Origin: Taklimakanibacter lacteus
Lineage (GTDB): Bacteria; Pseudomonadota; Alphaproteobacteria; Rhizobiales; Aestuariivirgaceae
DNA: 64,000 nt
Direction of reading: 5' to 3'
Assembly (NCBI GenBank): GCA_003576695.1
Contig: QOZQ01000013.1
Coordinates: 62,001 to 126,000 of the forward strand
The translations under genes were made by a program, and so were the position numbers. The notes below the pieces were generated by a model. The model worked only from the letters and a program-made list of their open reading frames with translations, made no database searches and was not told where the DNA came from. Below are positions 1 through 7,498 of the stretch, piece after piece (the first letter of the stretch is position 1; the number at the start of each line of letters is the position of its first letter).

Positions 1-1
1 C

Positions 2-718
2 CAGGACACCGGCATCGGCATGGGTGTGGTGGTCAACTCGACCCATTTCGGCGCCGCCGGCGCCTATGCGCTCGCCGCCGCCAATGCCGGTTTCATCGGC
101 TTCGCCACCTGCAATTCGGGCGCCTTCGTCGTTCCCTTCGGCGGCAAGAAACCCATCCATGGCACGAGTCCCATCGCTATGGCGGCTCCTCTGGCCGGGC
201 GCGATCCCTTCCTGCTCGACATGGCGACGAGCTCCGTTCCGTGGAACAAGGTGCTGCGCTACCGCACCGAGGGCCTGCCTTTGCCCCCCGATGCGGCACT
301 CGACGCGGACGGCAATTACACGCTCGACCCGAATGAAGCCGTCTGCCTGGGACCGGTCGGCGGCGCGGGCTTCGGCTACAAGGGCGCCGCCCTCGCCGGC
401 CTGACCGAGGTGCTGGGCGGCATGCTGACCGGCATGCGGCTTTCGCTCGAGCAGAATGGCGTCGCGCTGGCGGACACCAAGGTCGGCCATTTCGTGATGG
501 CGATCGATCCGGCGACCTTCGTGCCGGCTGAGGTTTTCGCCGAGCGTCACGCCACCTATCTCGACGGCTTCAAGACGCAGCCCGGCACCATGCCGGCCGG
601 CGGCCCCGAATGGGCCCGTCGCATGGACCGCACATCCCACGGCGTTCCCTTGCCCGAAGGCCTCTATCGCGAGCTCAAGGCCGCCGCCAGAAAAGCCGAT
701 GTCGCCTTTACCCTTTGA
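2..718 (+). CDS. Malate/L-lactate dehydrogenase family (Ldh2) oxidoreductase, 5' truncated
   Basis: NAD(P)-dependent oxidoreductase of the Ldh2/YlbC family, which oxidises 2-hydroxy acids such as malate, lactate, sulfolactate or ureidoglycolate in the cytoplasm. The window begins inside the gene; 238 C-terminal residues are visible, of a usual length near 340. NSTHFGAAGAYA near the start carries the family's conserved catalytic histidine, and GPVGGAGFGYKG matches the family's glycine-rich stretch. The substrate cannot be told from sequence. A DMT carrier and a class II aldolase-like gene follow 183 bases later and may belong to the same catabolic locus. Family call is firm, substrate open. 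Confidence 0.85.
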   Translation, partial: QDTGIGMGVVVNSTHFGAAGAYALAAANAGFIGFATCNSGAFVVPFGGKKPIHGTSPIAMAAPLAGRDPFLLDMATSSVPWNKVLRYRTEGLPLPPDAALDADGNYTLDPNEAVCLGPVGGAGFGYKGAALAGLTEVLGGMLTGMRLSLEQNGVALADTKVGHFVMAIDPATFVPAEVFAERHATYLDGFKTQPGTMPAGGPEWARRMDRTSHGVPLPEGLYRELKAAARKADVAFTL

Positions 719-800
719 AAGCGCCATGCGCGGCGCGCATTCATGATCGCCCGGATTGGCAATTGGCTTCCTTCCGCCTGTTGCTTATAGCTTCGGCCAG

Positions 801-826
801 GAGCGCTTTCCTGCGAGGAAGCGCTC
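801..826. other. Stem-loop between the Ldh2 and DMT genes
   Basis: GAGCGCTTTCCT and AGGAAGCGCTC form a hairpin with a 3-base loop and one bulged base. It lies 82 bases after the dehydrogenase stop codon. No run of T follows on either strand, so it is not a textbook intrinsic terminator. It may still mark a transcript 3' end. Confidence 0.35.
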
Positions 827-852
827 AAACCTATATGTAATTGAGCCCTTTA

Positions 853-894
853 TCCCGTTGGGATCGAACCGGCTTGATTCGATCCCAAACGGGA
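853..894. promoter_or_regulatory. Long inverted repeat overlapping the RBS of the DMT gene
   Basis: Left arm TCCCGTTGGGATCGAA (853-868) and right arm TTCGATCCCAAACGGGA (878-894) are complementary apart from one extra A, with a 9-base spacer. The right arm runs into the Shine-Dalgarno GGGAAGG (891-897) of the gene starting at 902. It could be a repressor operator in DNA, or an RNA hairpin hiding the ribosome binding site. Confidence 0.5.
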
Positions 895-901
895 AGGCTC
901 A

Positions 902-1801
902 ATGAGCGTTGCGGGAGACACCGTCAGGCAGCACGACGACCATGCCGCGGGCATCCTGTGGATGCTTGCCACGGTGTTCTGCTTCATCTCCCTCGATACC
1001 TTGATGAAGGAACTGCTCGAGACCTACTCGCTGCTGCAGGTCACCTGGGCGCGCTTCTTCTTCGCGACCATCGTCGCCATCGTGGCGGCCGGATCGAACC
1101 TGCCGACGATCGTGAGGAGCAAGGCGCCGACCATGCAATTGTCGCGCTCCCTGCTGCTGGCGCTGACGACCGGCGTTTTCAACGCGGGCGTGCGCCTGGT
1201 GCCGCTCGCCACCGCGACGACCATCATGTTCCTGTCGCCCATCCTGGTGACGGTTCTTTCCATCCCGCTGCTCAAGGAGCATGTCGGTCCGCGGCGCTGG
1301 ATCGGTGTCCTGATCGGCTTTCTCGGTGCGCTGATCGTTGTGCGCCCGTGGGAAGGCCATGCCGGCCTGTTCCTCAGCGGCGCCGGGCTGCTTCTCGTCG
1401 CAGCGCTTCTCAACGCCAATTATCAGATATTCACCCGCAAGGTCCGCCTTTACGACGAGCCCCTGACCTCGCTCTTCTACACGGCCGTCGTCGGCGCGGT
1501 AGTGACGACCCTGTTCCTTCCCTGGCATTGGCAGTGGCCCACCGCTTTCGACTGGCTGCTCATGGTTGGCGCGGGTCTCCTGGGCGGCGTCGGCCACCTG
1601 TTTCTGATCCAGGCCTTCAGGCGGGCACCTGCCTCGGTCGTGGCGCCTTTCTCCTATGTCTCGCTGATCTGGGCCGCTTTGTTCGGCTGGTTGATCTTCT
1701 CCGAATGGCCCGATGCCGGGACATGGCTGGGGGCCGCCTTGATCATTGGCAGCGGCCTTTACATTTACCACCGCGAGAGACAGCATAGTCCCAGAAACTG
1801 A
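902..1801 (+). CDS. DMT-superfamily transporter with two EamA domains
   Basis: Inner-membrane carrier of 299 residues with the ten hydrophobic segments and internal two-fold repeat of EamA proteins (about residues 17-146 and 157-290), which usually export metabolites or amino acids. The ATG at 902 has GGGAAGG four bases upstream, and a large inverted repeat covers that site, suggesting control at operator or RNA level. Only 13 bases separate its stop from the aldolase-like gene, so the two are probably co-transcribed. The substrate cannot be read from sequence; a product or substrate of the neighbouring aldolase and dehydrogenase is a guess. Confidence 0.85.
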   Translation: MSVAGDTVRQHDDHAAGILWMLATVFCFISLDTLMKELLETYSLLQVTWARFFFATIVAIVAAGSNLPTIVRSKAPTMQLSRSLLLALTTGVFNAGVRLVPLATATTIMFLSPILVTVLSIPLLKEHVGPRRWIGVLIGFLGALIVVRPWEGHAGLFLSGAGLLLVAALLNANYQIFTRKVRLYDEPLTSLFYTAVVGAVVTTLFLPWHWQWPTAFDWLLMVGAGLLGGVGHLFLIQAFRRAPASVVAPFSYVSLIWAALFGWLIFSEWPDAGTWLGAALIIGSGLYIYHRERQHSPRN

Positions 1802-1814
1802 TCCGGAGGATGGA

Positions 1815-2573
1815 ATGACATCGGTGACCAAGCTCAAGACCAAGACATCGGAAGAACAGCAGCTGCGCATCGATCTGGCTGCCGTGTTCCGCCTGGCCGA
1901 GCATTTCAACTGGCATGAGGCGGTCGCCAATCATTTCAGCCTTGCCGTGTCGCCCGACGGCAAGCAGTTCCTCATGAACCCCAAATGGAAACACTTCTCC
2001 GGCATCAAGGCCTCCGACCTCCTGCTGCTCGACGCCGACGATGCGGAGGCGATGAAGCGCCCCGACGCGCCGGATGAGACCGCCTGGTGCATTCACGGCC
2101 GCATGCATGCGCTGGTTCCCTCGGCGCGCTGCGTGCTCCACGTCCATCCAGTCTATGCGACGGCGCTTGCCGGCCTCGCCGATCCCGAGATCAAGCCGAT
2201 CGATCAGAACACGGCGCGCTTCTACAAGCGGGTCGCCTATGATCTGGGCTATGAGGGCATGGCCAATTCCGATGCCGAAGGCAATCGGCTGGCGGCCCTT
2301 CTCGGCAACCACAAGACCATGATGATGGGCAATCACGGCGTGCTGATCGCGGCGGCGAGCGTCGCCGAAGCTTTCGACGAGCTCTATTATCTCGAGCGCG
2401 CCTGCCAGACCCTGATGCTTGCTTATGCGTCGGGCCAGAAGCTCAACATCATGAGCGACAAGGTGGCCGAGCAGACGGCGCGCGACTGGGATCTCTATGC
2501 CGACTCGGCCTTTGCCCATTTCGCCGAGATGAAGAAGGTGCTCGACCGCAAGGATCCTTCTTACGCGGAATAG
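1815..2573 (+). CDS. Class II aldolase/adducin family protein
   Basis: Cytoplasmic protein of 252 residues in the class II aldolase/adducin family, whose enzymes cleave or decarboxylate sugar phosphates and related hydroxy acids with a divalent metal. Predicted metal ligands are H109 and H111 (VLHVHP) and H174 (GNHGVL). The reading frame is open further upstream into the previous gene, but ATG 1815 is preferred because GGAGGA lies four bases before it and the N-terminus then fits the family. It lies directly downstream of a DMT carrier. Many relatives in alphaproteobacteria have no assigned substrate, so I give family only. Confidence 0.85.
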   Translation: MTSVTKLKTKTSEEQQLRIDLAAVFRLAEHFNWHEAVANHFSLAVSPDGKQFLMNPKWKHFSGIKASDLLLLDADDAEAMKRPDAPDETAWCIHGRMHALVPSARCVLHVHPVYATALAGLADPEIKPIDQNTARFYKRVAYDLGYEGMANSDAEGNRLAALLGNHKTMMMGNHGVLIAAASVAEAFDELYYLERACQTLMLAYASGQKLNIMSDKVAEQTARDWDLYADSAFAHFAEMKKVLDRKDPSYAE

Positions 2574-2579
2574 CCCGGA

Positions 2580-2990
2580 TCAGGCATGTAGCTTCAGGCC
2601 CTTGGTGATCTTGTCGACGATCCGGCGTTCGGCATGGACGGCGAAGCCTGCGATATCGAGATCTTGCGTTGCAACCGCGGCAACCGCAGCGCGGTTGTCG
2701 ATGTCGTTGTAGGTCGTGAACAGGTCCATCGTATAGATTGACGCCGTGACACTGCGCTCGCACGCCCGCCGCAAGGTTTTCGTGAGCTTCTCGGCCGTTG
2801 CTGTGAAGATCAGGATCGGCTGGCGCACCAGCGGTCCGTAGCCGAGGCCCGAAGCATCCCGGTAGCGCTCGCCCACGAGCTCGGGGTAGACTCCGGTAAG
2901 CCCGCCCGCGAGGAAGGCGGTGACATTGAGCTTCTGCCAGCCGGCGAGGTCTTCACGCACGGCGATGGCGATCTTGGTGGTGAAAGTCAT
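2580..2990 (-). CDS. DUF2000 family protein
   Basis: Small cytoplasmic protein of 136 residues beginning MTFTTKIAIAV and resembling DUF2000 proteins, which are of unknown function. The frame is open 114 bases upstream, but ATG 2990 gives the expected family N-terminus. Its start codon overlaps the start of the divergent AraC-type regulator (CAT at 2988-2990, ATG at 2989-2991), so each promoter would have to lie inside the other gene. Pairing with an AraC regulator suggests regulated expression. The stop lies 6 bases from the convergent aldolase-like gene. Confidence 0.75.
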   Translation of the reverse strand: MTFTTKIAIAVREDLAGWQKLNVTAFLAGGLTGVYPELVGERYRDASGLGYGPLVRQPILIFTATAEKLTKTLRRACERSVTASIYTMDLFTTYNDIDNRAAVAAVATQDLDIAGFAVHAERRIVDKITKGLKLHA

Positions 2991-3840
2991 GACCGGAATT
3001 CTAGATCCTGGCACCGATAAGCGTCTTGAACGATCGTGCGGCCGCGACTGGATCCGGCGCGCACCGGCCGAGCCGGGCATCGAGCGGATCGAAGCTTTCT
3101 TCACCGGCCATGCCTATGATCCGCATCGCCATGACACCTATGCGATCGGCTTCACGGTCAGCGGCGTCCAGTCCTTCGACTATCGCGGCAGCCGCGCCGA
3201 CAGCCGACGAGGCAATGTCATCGTCCTCCATCCGGACGAAGTTCACGACGGGCGGGCCGGCGTCGAGCAGGGTTTTCGCTATCGCATGATCTATATCGAG
3301 CCGCGCCTCATTGCCGAAGCGCTCGCAGACAAGACCAATGCCCTGCCCTTCATGCGCTCTGCCATATCCTCCGATCCGCGGCTGCTGCGGGGCGTCAGCC
3401 GGGCGCTCATCGATCTCGACCGCCTTTATGAACCGCTGGAGCGCGACAGGATATTGACGGGAATTGCCGATGCGCTGCTGGCGCTCGACACTTCGTTGCC
3501 GTCGCGCGGGTCACTGGCGGTCTCGGCCACTGCCGTGGACCGGGCGCGCGCTTTTCTCGATGCGCATTTTACCCGCACCGTAGCTTCCGAGGAGCTCGAA
3601 GCCATCACCGGCCTTGACCGCTATGGCCTCGCCCGCCATTTCCGCGCCCGGCTGGGCACCAGCCCCTACCGCTATCTCACCATGCGGCGCCTGGGTCGCG
3701 CGAAAGCGGATATTGCCGCCGGCCGGCCCCTCGCCGAAGCGGCATTCGTCGCGGGCTTCGCCGATCAGAGCCACATGACACGCCAGTTCAAGCAGGCATT
3801 TGGATTGACACCCGGGCGCTGGCAGGCCATTTGCCACTGA
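2989..3840 (+). CDS. AraC family transcriptional regulator with N-terminal cupin-like sensor
   Basis: DNA-binding regulator of 283 residues. The N-terminal half is an AraC-type beta-barrel sensor (HAYDPHRHDTYAIGF, then VLHPDEVHDG). The C-terminal 100 residues hold the two helix-turn-helix motifs of the family, ending AGFADQSHMTRQFKQAF and GLTPGRW. ATG 2989 is the likeliest start although it overlaps the divergent DUF2000 start. A start somewhat downstream would leave room for a promoter, but no better ATG with a ribosome site is obvious. Likely targets are the DUF2000 gene and the DMT gene 70 bases downstream. Confidence 0.85.
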   Translation: MTGILDPGTDKRLERSCGRDWIRRAPAEPGIERIEAFFTGHAYDPHRHDTYAIGFTVSGVQSFDYRGSRADSRRGNVIVLHPDEVHDGRAGVEQGFRYRMIYIEPRLIAEALADKTNALPFMRSAISSDPRLLRGVSRALIDLDRLYEPLERDRILTGIADALLALDTSLPSRGSLAVSATAVDRARAFLDAHFTRTVASEELEAITGLDRYGLARHFRARLGTSPYRYLTMRRLGRAKADIAAGRPLAEAAFVAGFADQSHMTRQFKQAFGLTPGRWQAICH

Positions 3841-3910
3841 CCCTCTCCCGCGTCGGGCCTGTTGTGCCGATGCCGCGAACAGACAAGCGGCGGCGCATGG
3901 ATCTCACCGC

Positions 3911-4867
3911 ATGAACCGCTGGACCGCCAACCACAATCTGATGGGCATTGCTTCGCTTTGCCTCGGAGTCCTGATCTTTTCGACGCAGGACGCGATCATC
4001 AAGGCGGTGAGTGCGGATTACGCCGTTACCCAGGCGATCGTCACACGCTCGAGTGTGGCCTTTCCCATCCTCCTGATGTTCGTTCACTGGGAGGGTGGCA
4101 TCCGCCAAATCCTCTCGCCACGCTTCTGGGCTTTGAGCTTTCGCGGGCTTATCCTTCTCGTCGCCTATACGTCCTACTATCTGGCTTTCCCCGCTCTGCC
4201 GCTGGCCGAGGCGATCGTGCTGTTCTTCACCGCGCCTTTCCTCGTGACGTTCCTGGCTTCACCCATCCTGGGCGAGCGCGTGCAGCTCAAGGCGGTGATC
4301 GCGCTCTTCGTCGGTTTCGCCGGCGTGCTGGTGATCCTGAAGCCCGGCTTCGGTTTTTTCGAGCCTGCCGCTTTGCTCAGTCTCCTGAGCGCCACCACCT
4401 ATGCGTTGGCGATGCTGTTCGCCCGCAAGCTCGGCGTGTCGGAGCCCGCTTCCGTCATGGCCTTCTACCAGAACTGGGTCTATCTGCTCGGCGCCGCCCT
4501 GATGGCGATCACTTTCCATCTCACGGGCCTGACGACGGCCGATCATCCGAGCCTGGCCTTCCTGGTCCGGCCGTGGTCATGGCCCGACGCATTGAGTCTC
4601 GTGATGATGGCGGCCTGCGGGGTGATCGCGGCTGTCGCCATGTCGCTCCTCACCCAGGCCTATCGCATGGCCGATGCGAGCCTCGTCACGGTCTTCGAAT
4701 ATACCGGCATGATCTGGGGCCCTTTGTGGGGATTTCTTTTCTTCGCCGAGGTGCCGCCCTTGACCACATTGCTCGGCATGCTGCTCATCATGGCGGCGGG
4801 CCTCATCGTTCTCGTCCGGCCGCGCCAGCCGCGTCCGGCAACTGCCGATGCCGGCCTGGCCGAGTAA
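3911..4867 (+). CDS. DMT-superfamily transporter with two EamA domains
   Basis: Inner-membrane protein of 318 residues with about ten hydrophobic helices and the EamA repeat, for example LFFTAPFLVTFLASPILGE in the first half and TQAYRMADASLVTVFEY in the second. Members usually work as metabolite:H+ exporters. It follows the AraC regulator by 70 bases in the same direction and may be its target. It is clearly a paralogue, not a recent copy, of the carrier at 902-1801. Substrate unknown. Confidence 0.85.
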   Translation: MNRWTANHNLMGIASLCLGVLIFSTQDAIIKAVSADYAVTQAIVTRSSVAFPILLMFVHWEGGIRQILSPRFWALSFRGLILLVAYTSYYLAFPALPLAEAIVLFFTAPFLVTFLASPILGERVQLKAVIALFVGFAGVLVILKPGFGFFEPAALLSLLSATTYALAMLFARKLGVSEPASVMAFYQNWVYLLGAALMAITFHLTGLTTADHPSLAFLVRPWSWPDALSLVMMAACGVIAAVAMSLLTQAYRMADASLVTVFEYTGMIWGPLWGFLFFAEVPPLTTLLGMLLIMAAGLIVLVRPRQPRPATADAGLAE

Positions 4868-4979
4868 CGGGCTGGCGGACTGTCATTTCGCTTAAAGCGC
4901 CATTCATCGCGGCTTCAGCCGGTAGCCCCTATGCTTCCTCGCTCATGGGGGCTGACTGGATCTGGAATAGGAGGACGCC

Positions 4980-5066
4980 ATGCGTCCTGTCGAAACCGTT
5001 CTGTATGGTCTGGTGATCGGCGTCGTTTTTGCCGCCATCCTCAATGTGATGGCAGTGGCCTTCTAA
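4980..5066 (+). CDS. Putative 28-residue single-span membrane peptide
   Basis: Very short reading frame with an excellent Shine-Dalgarno AGGAGGA (4969-4975) five bases before ATG. The predicted peptide starts MRPVETVLYGLVIG and ends VMAVAF; apart from one Arg and one Glu near the start it is almost entirely hydrophobic, so a single membrane span is likely. It lies 112 bases after the DMT gene. I recognise no family. Support is the strong RBS and the membrane-like composition only. Confidence 0.5.
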   Translation: MRPVETVLYGLVIGVVFAAILNVMAVAF

Positions 5067-5161
5067 CGTTGAAGATTATAGAAGACCGAAGCCTTGCGCA
5101 GCAGGCCCGCCTCGTTTCCAGAACAGCTGTTCTGATACCTTGGGCACGCCAGCCCGGCTTG

Positions 5162-5932
5162 TCAATTTCCGGCCTGCGGCCAGATGAGCGTGGCGGCGAG
5201 CCATGCCGCCCACAGGATCAGCAGGACACCGGTGAATTGATGCAGACGCCACCGGGCCGGGATCAGCTTCTCGATCAGCACATAGAGCGCGAGGCCGCCA
5301 ATCCAGTTCGCCTCCATCACGCCACCATAGAACAGCAGCAGCATCAGCGGCCCACAGCAACCGGTGCAGTAGAGTCCGTGGCGAAGGCCGCGTTCGAATG
5401 AGGCGGCGCGGCCGGCGCGCCATTCTCCGGGACGGAACGGGATCGGCGACTGGCATTTCACCAGGCAGGCCTGCTTGGCCGGAGTCAGCTGATAGAGGCC
5501 GGCGATAAGCAGCAGCAGGACGCCGATGATCTTGCTGGTGATCGCCATCATCATGGTCATCTGTATCGCCTGCCCCGCGGCGACGTTGACAAAAGTTGCC
5601 AGCAAGGCGAAGGCCGACCAGACAGTTGCATAGCCAAACGCAAAAGCGACCTGCAATGCCGTCGCACTTTCGCTCGGCGACCATTTGCGCGCGATTGCCG
5701 CATCGGTGAGAAGCGCCGGCACCGCCGTCGGCAGCATCATCGCCATCATCATGGTCCACCACATGATGAAGATGAGCGTGGAATAGAGAAGCTGCCCGGC
5801 GGCCAGATCGGTCATCATAACCTGGTCGCCCGACCATTGCATCGCCGGAACGCAGAGTCCCACCACGATGGCGAGGCTCGCGATCGTGACAAGTCGCTGA
5901 TGCTGATAGAGGGCGGCGAAGAATCCGCTCAT
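5162..5932 (-). CDS. DUF2182 family membrane protein, predicted metal-binding
   Basis: Polytopic membrane protein of 256 residues. The first part has several helices including the Met-rich WWTMMMAMMLPTAVPAL. Then come the cysteine motif KQACLVKC (C156, C160) and TGCCGP (C189, C192, C193), typical of DUF2182, annotated as predicted metal-binding membrane proteins of unknown role. It follows the disrupted DUF1326 gene by 9 bases and would be its operon partner. A second DUF2182/DUF1326 pair lies at 26882-28252 with the five cysteines at identical residue numbers. Confidence 0.85.
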   Translation of the reverse strand: MSGFFAALYQHQRLVTIASLAIVVGLCVPAMQWSGDQVMMTDLAAGQLLYSTLIFIMWWTMMMAMMLPTAVPALLTDAAIARKWSPSESATALQVAFAFGYATVWSAFALLATFVNVAAGQAIQMTMMMAITSKIIGVLLLLIAGLYQLTPAKQACLVKCQSPIPFRPGEWRAGRAASFERGLRHGLYCTGCCGPLMLLLFYGGVMEANWIGGLALYVLIEKLIPARWRLHQFTGVLLILWAAWLAATLIWPQAGN

Positions 5933-5941
5933 CTCGTGTTG

Positions 5942-6578
5942 CTAATGCACGACGCCTTGGCCGGTGATGTGGATCATGGCGAGATGCGCATGCCGTCCCG
6001 CCCAGTCGAGCGCGATCTTACCCTGTGTCCTGGTGGTGCTGCTCGCATATTCGGCCGTCGAATATTCGAAGCCCTTCGGCAGTGTGATGGTCGCGCGATG
6101 CACCGCCCCCGTCATCGGATTGCGGATCGGCTCGGCCTTGGAATCGACCACGCCCTCGACCTTGAAATGGCCGGTCGCTTTCGCGACATCGGCCGTGAAG
6201 GTGATGGGTTTGAACAAGGGCTCATGCACCTTTTCGACCATCGAGGCGAATACCTGGAAATAGGTGGCGCCGGGGACGCTGTCCTGTCCCGACAGGATGG
6301 CCAGCAAGGCCTCGCGCTGCTCGGGGCCGGCTTTCTCATCGACGACTGGCTGGACCTGACCACGGCCTTCATGGATAGGCCCGGGCCAGGCAAATACCCC
6401 GGCCCAGCAAAGCCCGTCGAGTTTCACCTTCCCGTAATGGCCCTCGTCGATCCGCATCGCGACGCTCGCGGTGCAATTGCCTTGAGTGGGAAGCGCGTTG
6501 AACTGGCACGGGCAGCCATAAGCGCAATTGCAAGTCGCGATCTGCGGACCGCGGACCGCGGATCATCCAGCTGATCAT
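5942..6578 (-). pseudogene. DUF1326 protein gene, frameshifted by a 7-bp tandem duplication
   Basis: The start ATG at 6578 has a strong AGGAGGA site. The first nine codons (MISWMIRGP) read well, then the frame shifts. The conserved DUF1326 core, with the motif CNCAYGCPCQF, is in another frame that has a TGA and no start codon upstream. Removing one copy of a 7-bp direct repeat at 6544-6557 restores one continuous frame (MISWMIRGPQIATCNCAYGC onward), about 209 residues, to the stop at 5942. The downstream 171 residues are otherwise intact, so the lesion is recent, switchable, or a sequencing error. Confidence 0.8.
6544..6562. repeat. Tandem 7-bp repeat (GCGGACC x 2.7) inside DUF1326
   Basis: GCGGACC occurs at 6544-6550 and 6551-6557 and is followed by GCGGA, giving 19 bases of period 7. 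One unit fewer would still leave 1.7 copies and restore the reading frame. This is the pattern expected of replication slippage. Confidence 0.85.
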
Positions 6579-6656
6579 GGATTCCTCCTGCAGGCCCCCA
6601 ACGCCCACCCTATCAAATCCGGTCGGCCTGCGTAACAATTCTTGCTTGACAACATA

Positions 6657-6670
6657 TAAGTATATACTTA
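6657..6670. promoter_or_regulatory. Probable ArsR-type operator in the arsR/DUF1326 divergent region
   Basis: TAAGTATATACTTA is a perfect 14-base palindrome 10 bases before the ArsR-family start codon. It is followed by a second small dyad, CTTAC-G-GTAAG (6667-6677), and preceded by TTGACA (6646-6651), a possible -35 box. AT-rich palindromes in this place are typical of autoregulated ArsR repressors. It could control both divergent gene pairs. Confidence 0.6.
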
Positions 6671-6679
6671 CGGTAAGTT

Positions 6680-6997
6680 ATGACTAACAGCTTACTGGCT
6701 CTGACAACACTTGCCGACCCAACCCGACGCTTGATTTTCCAGCGCCTGGCAACCGGTCCTCAACCCGTGGGTGCTTTGGCCAGGGATCTCCCGGTCAGCC
6801 GCCCTGCCGTATCCCAGCATCTGGCGGTTCTCAAATCGGCCGGCCTGGTCACCGACAGGGCCGAGGGCTCGCGCCGCATCTACCGCATCGACCCTCATGG
6901 CCTCGCCACCATTCGCATCTGGCTTGATCAGTTCTGGAGCGTATCCCTGCAGAATTATGCGGATGAGTTTTCGCAAGACGAGGAAGCCGCACCATGA
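6680..6997 (+). CDS. ArsR/SmtB family winged-helix regulator
   Basis: Repressor-like protein of 105 residues: TLADPTRRLIFQRLATG starts the winged helix, LPVSRPAVSQHLAVLKSAGLV is the recognition segment and GSRRIYRID the wing. There is no CxC metal site of the ArsR/SmtB sensor type, so a metal ligand is not supported. The stop overlaps an ATGA that would start the SRPBCC gene. ArsR-SRPBCC pairs are common in actinobacteria and alphaproteobacteria. It probably binds the palindrome at 6657-6670 and so may also control the DUF1326/DUF2182 genes. Confidence 0.9.
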   Translation: MTNSLLALTTLADPTRRLIFQRLATGPQPVGALARDLPVSRPAVSQHLAVLKSAGLVTDRAEGSRRIYRIDPHGLATIRIWLDQFWSVSLQNYADEFSQDEEAAP

Positions 6998-7020
6998 ACC
7001 GGTAAATCTCCCCTGCCCCC

Positions 7021-7461
7021 GTGCGCAAGACGGTCGAAGTGAAGGCCACGCCCGAACGCGCCTTCGACGTCTTCACCGCCGGCATGGGACGCTGGTGGGC
7101 CAAGAGCCATTCGATCGGCTCCTCGCCGCAGCAGGACGTCATCATCGAGCCACGCGTCGGCGGACGCTGGTTCGAGCGCGGCACCGACGGCACCGAATGC
7201 CAATGGGGCCATGTCATTCACTGGGAGCCGCCACACCGCATCGTTCTCGCCTGGCAGCTCAATGCCGAATGGCGTTTCGACGCGAATCTCGTCACCGAGC
7301 TTGATATCCGCTTCATCGAGATCGGTCACGGCATGATCCGTATCGAACTCGAGCACCGCAATCTCGAGCGGTTCGGTGACAAGGCAGCTGAGGTTCGTTC
7401 GGCGCTCGACAGCGAGGGCGGTTGGCAGGGGCTGCTCGCGGCCTATACAGCCGTCATCTAG
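7021..7461 (+). CDS. SRPBCC (AHSA1-like) domain protein with disrupted N-terminus
   Basis: START/Bet v 1-fold protein: VKATPERAFDVFTAGMGRWW at the N-terminus, VGGRWFERGTDGTECQWGHV in the middle, GGWQGLLAAYTAVI at the end. The natural start is ATG 6994, overlapping the ArsR stop, but its fourth codon is TAA (7003-7005). The frame continues open and in phase after that stop, and the residues encoded there (ISPAPVRKTVEV) look like genuine protein sequence. Translation can begin only at GTG 7021, as drawn, which gives 146 residues and lacks a good ribosome site. Function may be reduced or depend on reinitiation. Ligand unknown. Confidence 0.7.
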   Translation: MRKTVEVKATPERAFDVFTAGMGRWWAKSHSIGSSPQQDVIIEPRVGGRWFERGTDGTECQWGHVIHWEPPHRIVLAWQLNAEWRFDANLVTELDIRFIEIGHGMIRIELEHRNLERFGDKAAEVRSALDSEGGWQGLLAAYTAVI

Positions 7462-7498
7462 CCATTCGATCCGCAGCTAAATTTCACGGGGACGAGCT

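Noticed and set aside
5120-5133. Palindrome AGAACAGCTGTTCT near the DUF2182 stop as a fourth sulfur-regulon site
   Set aside because: The 12-base core equals 8585-8596, but there is no partner half-site at 8 bases and it lies behind a gene, not before one. Palindromes of this length are expected a few times by chance in 64 kb.
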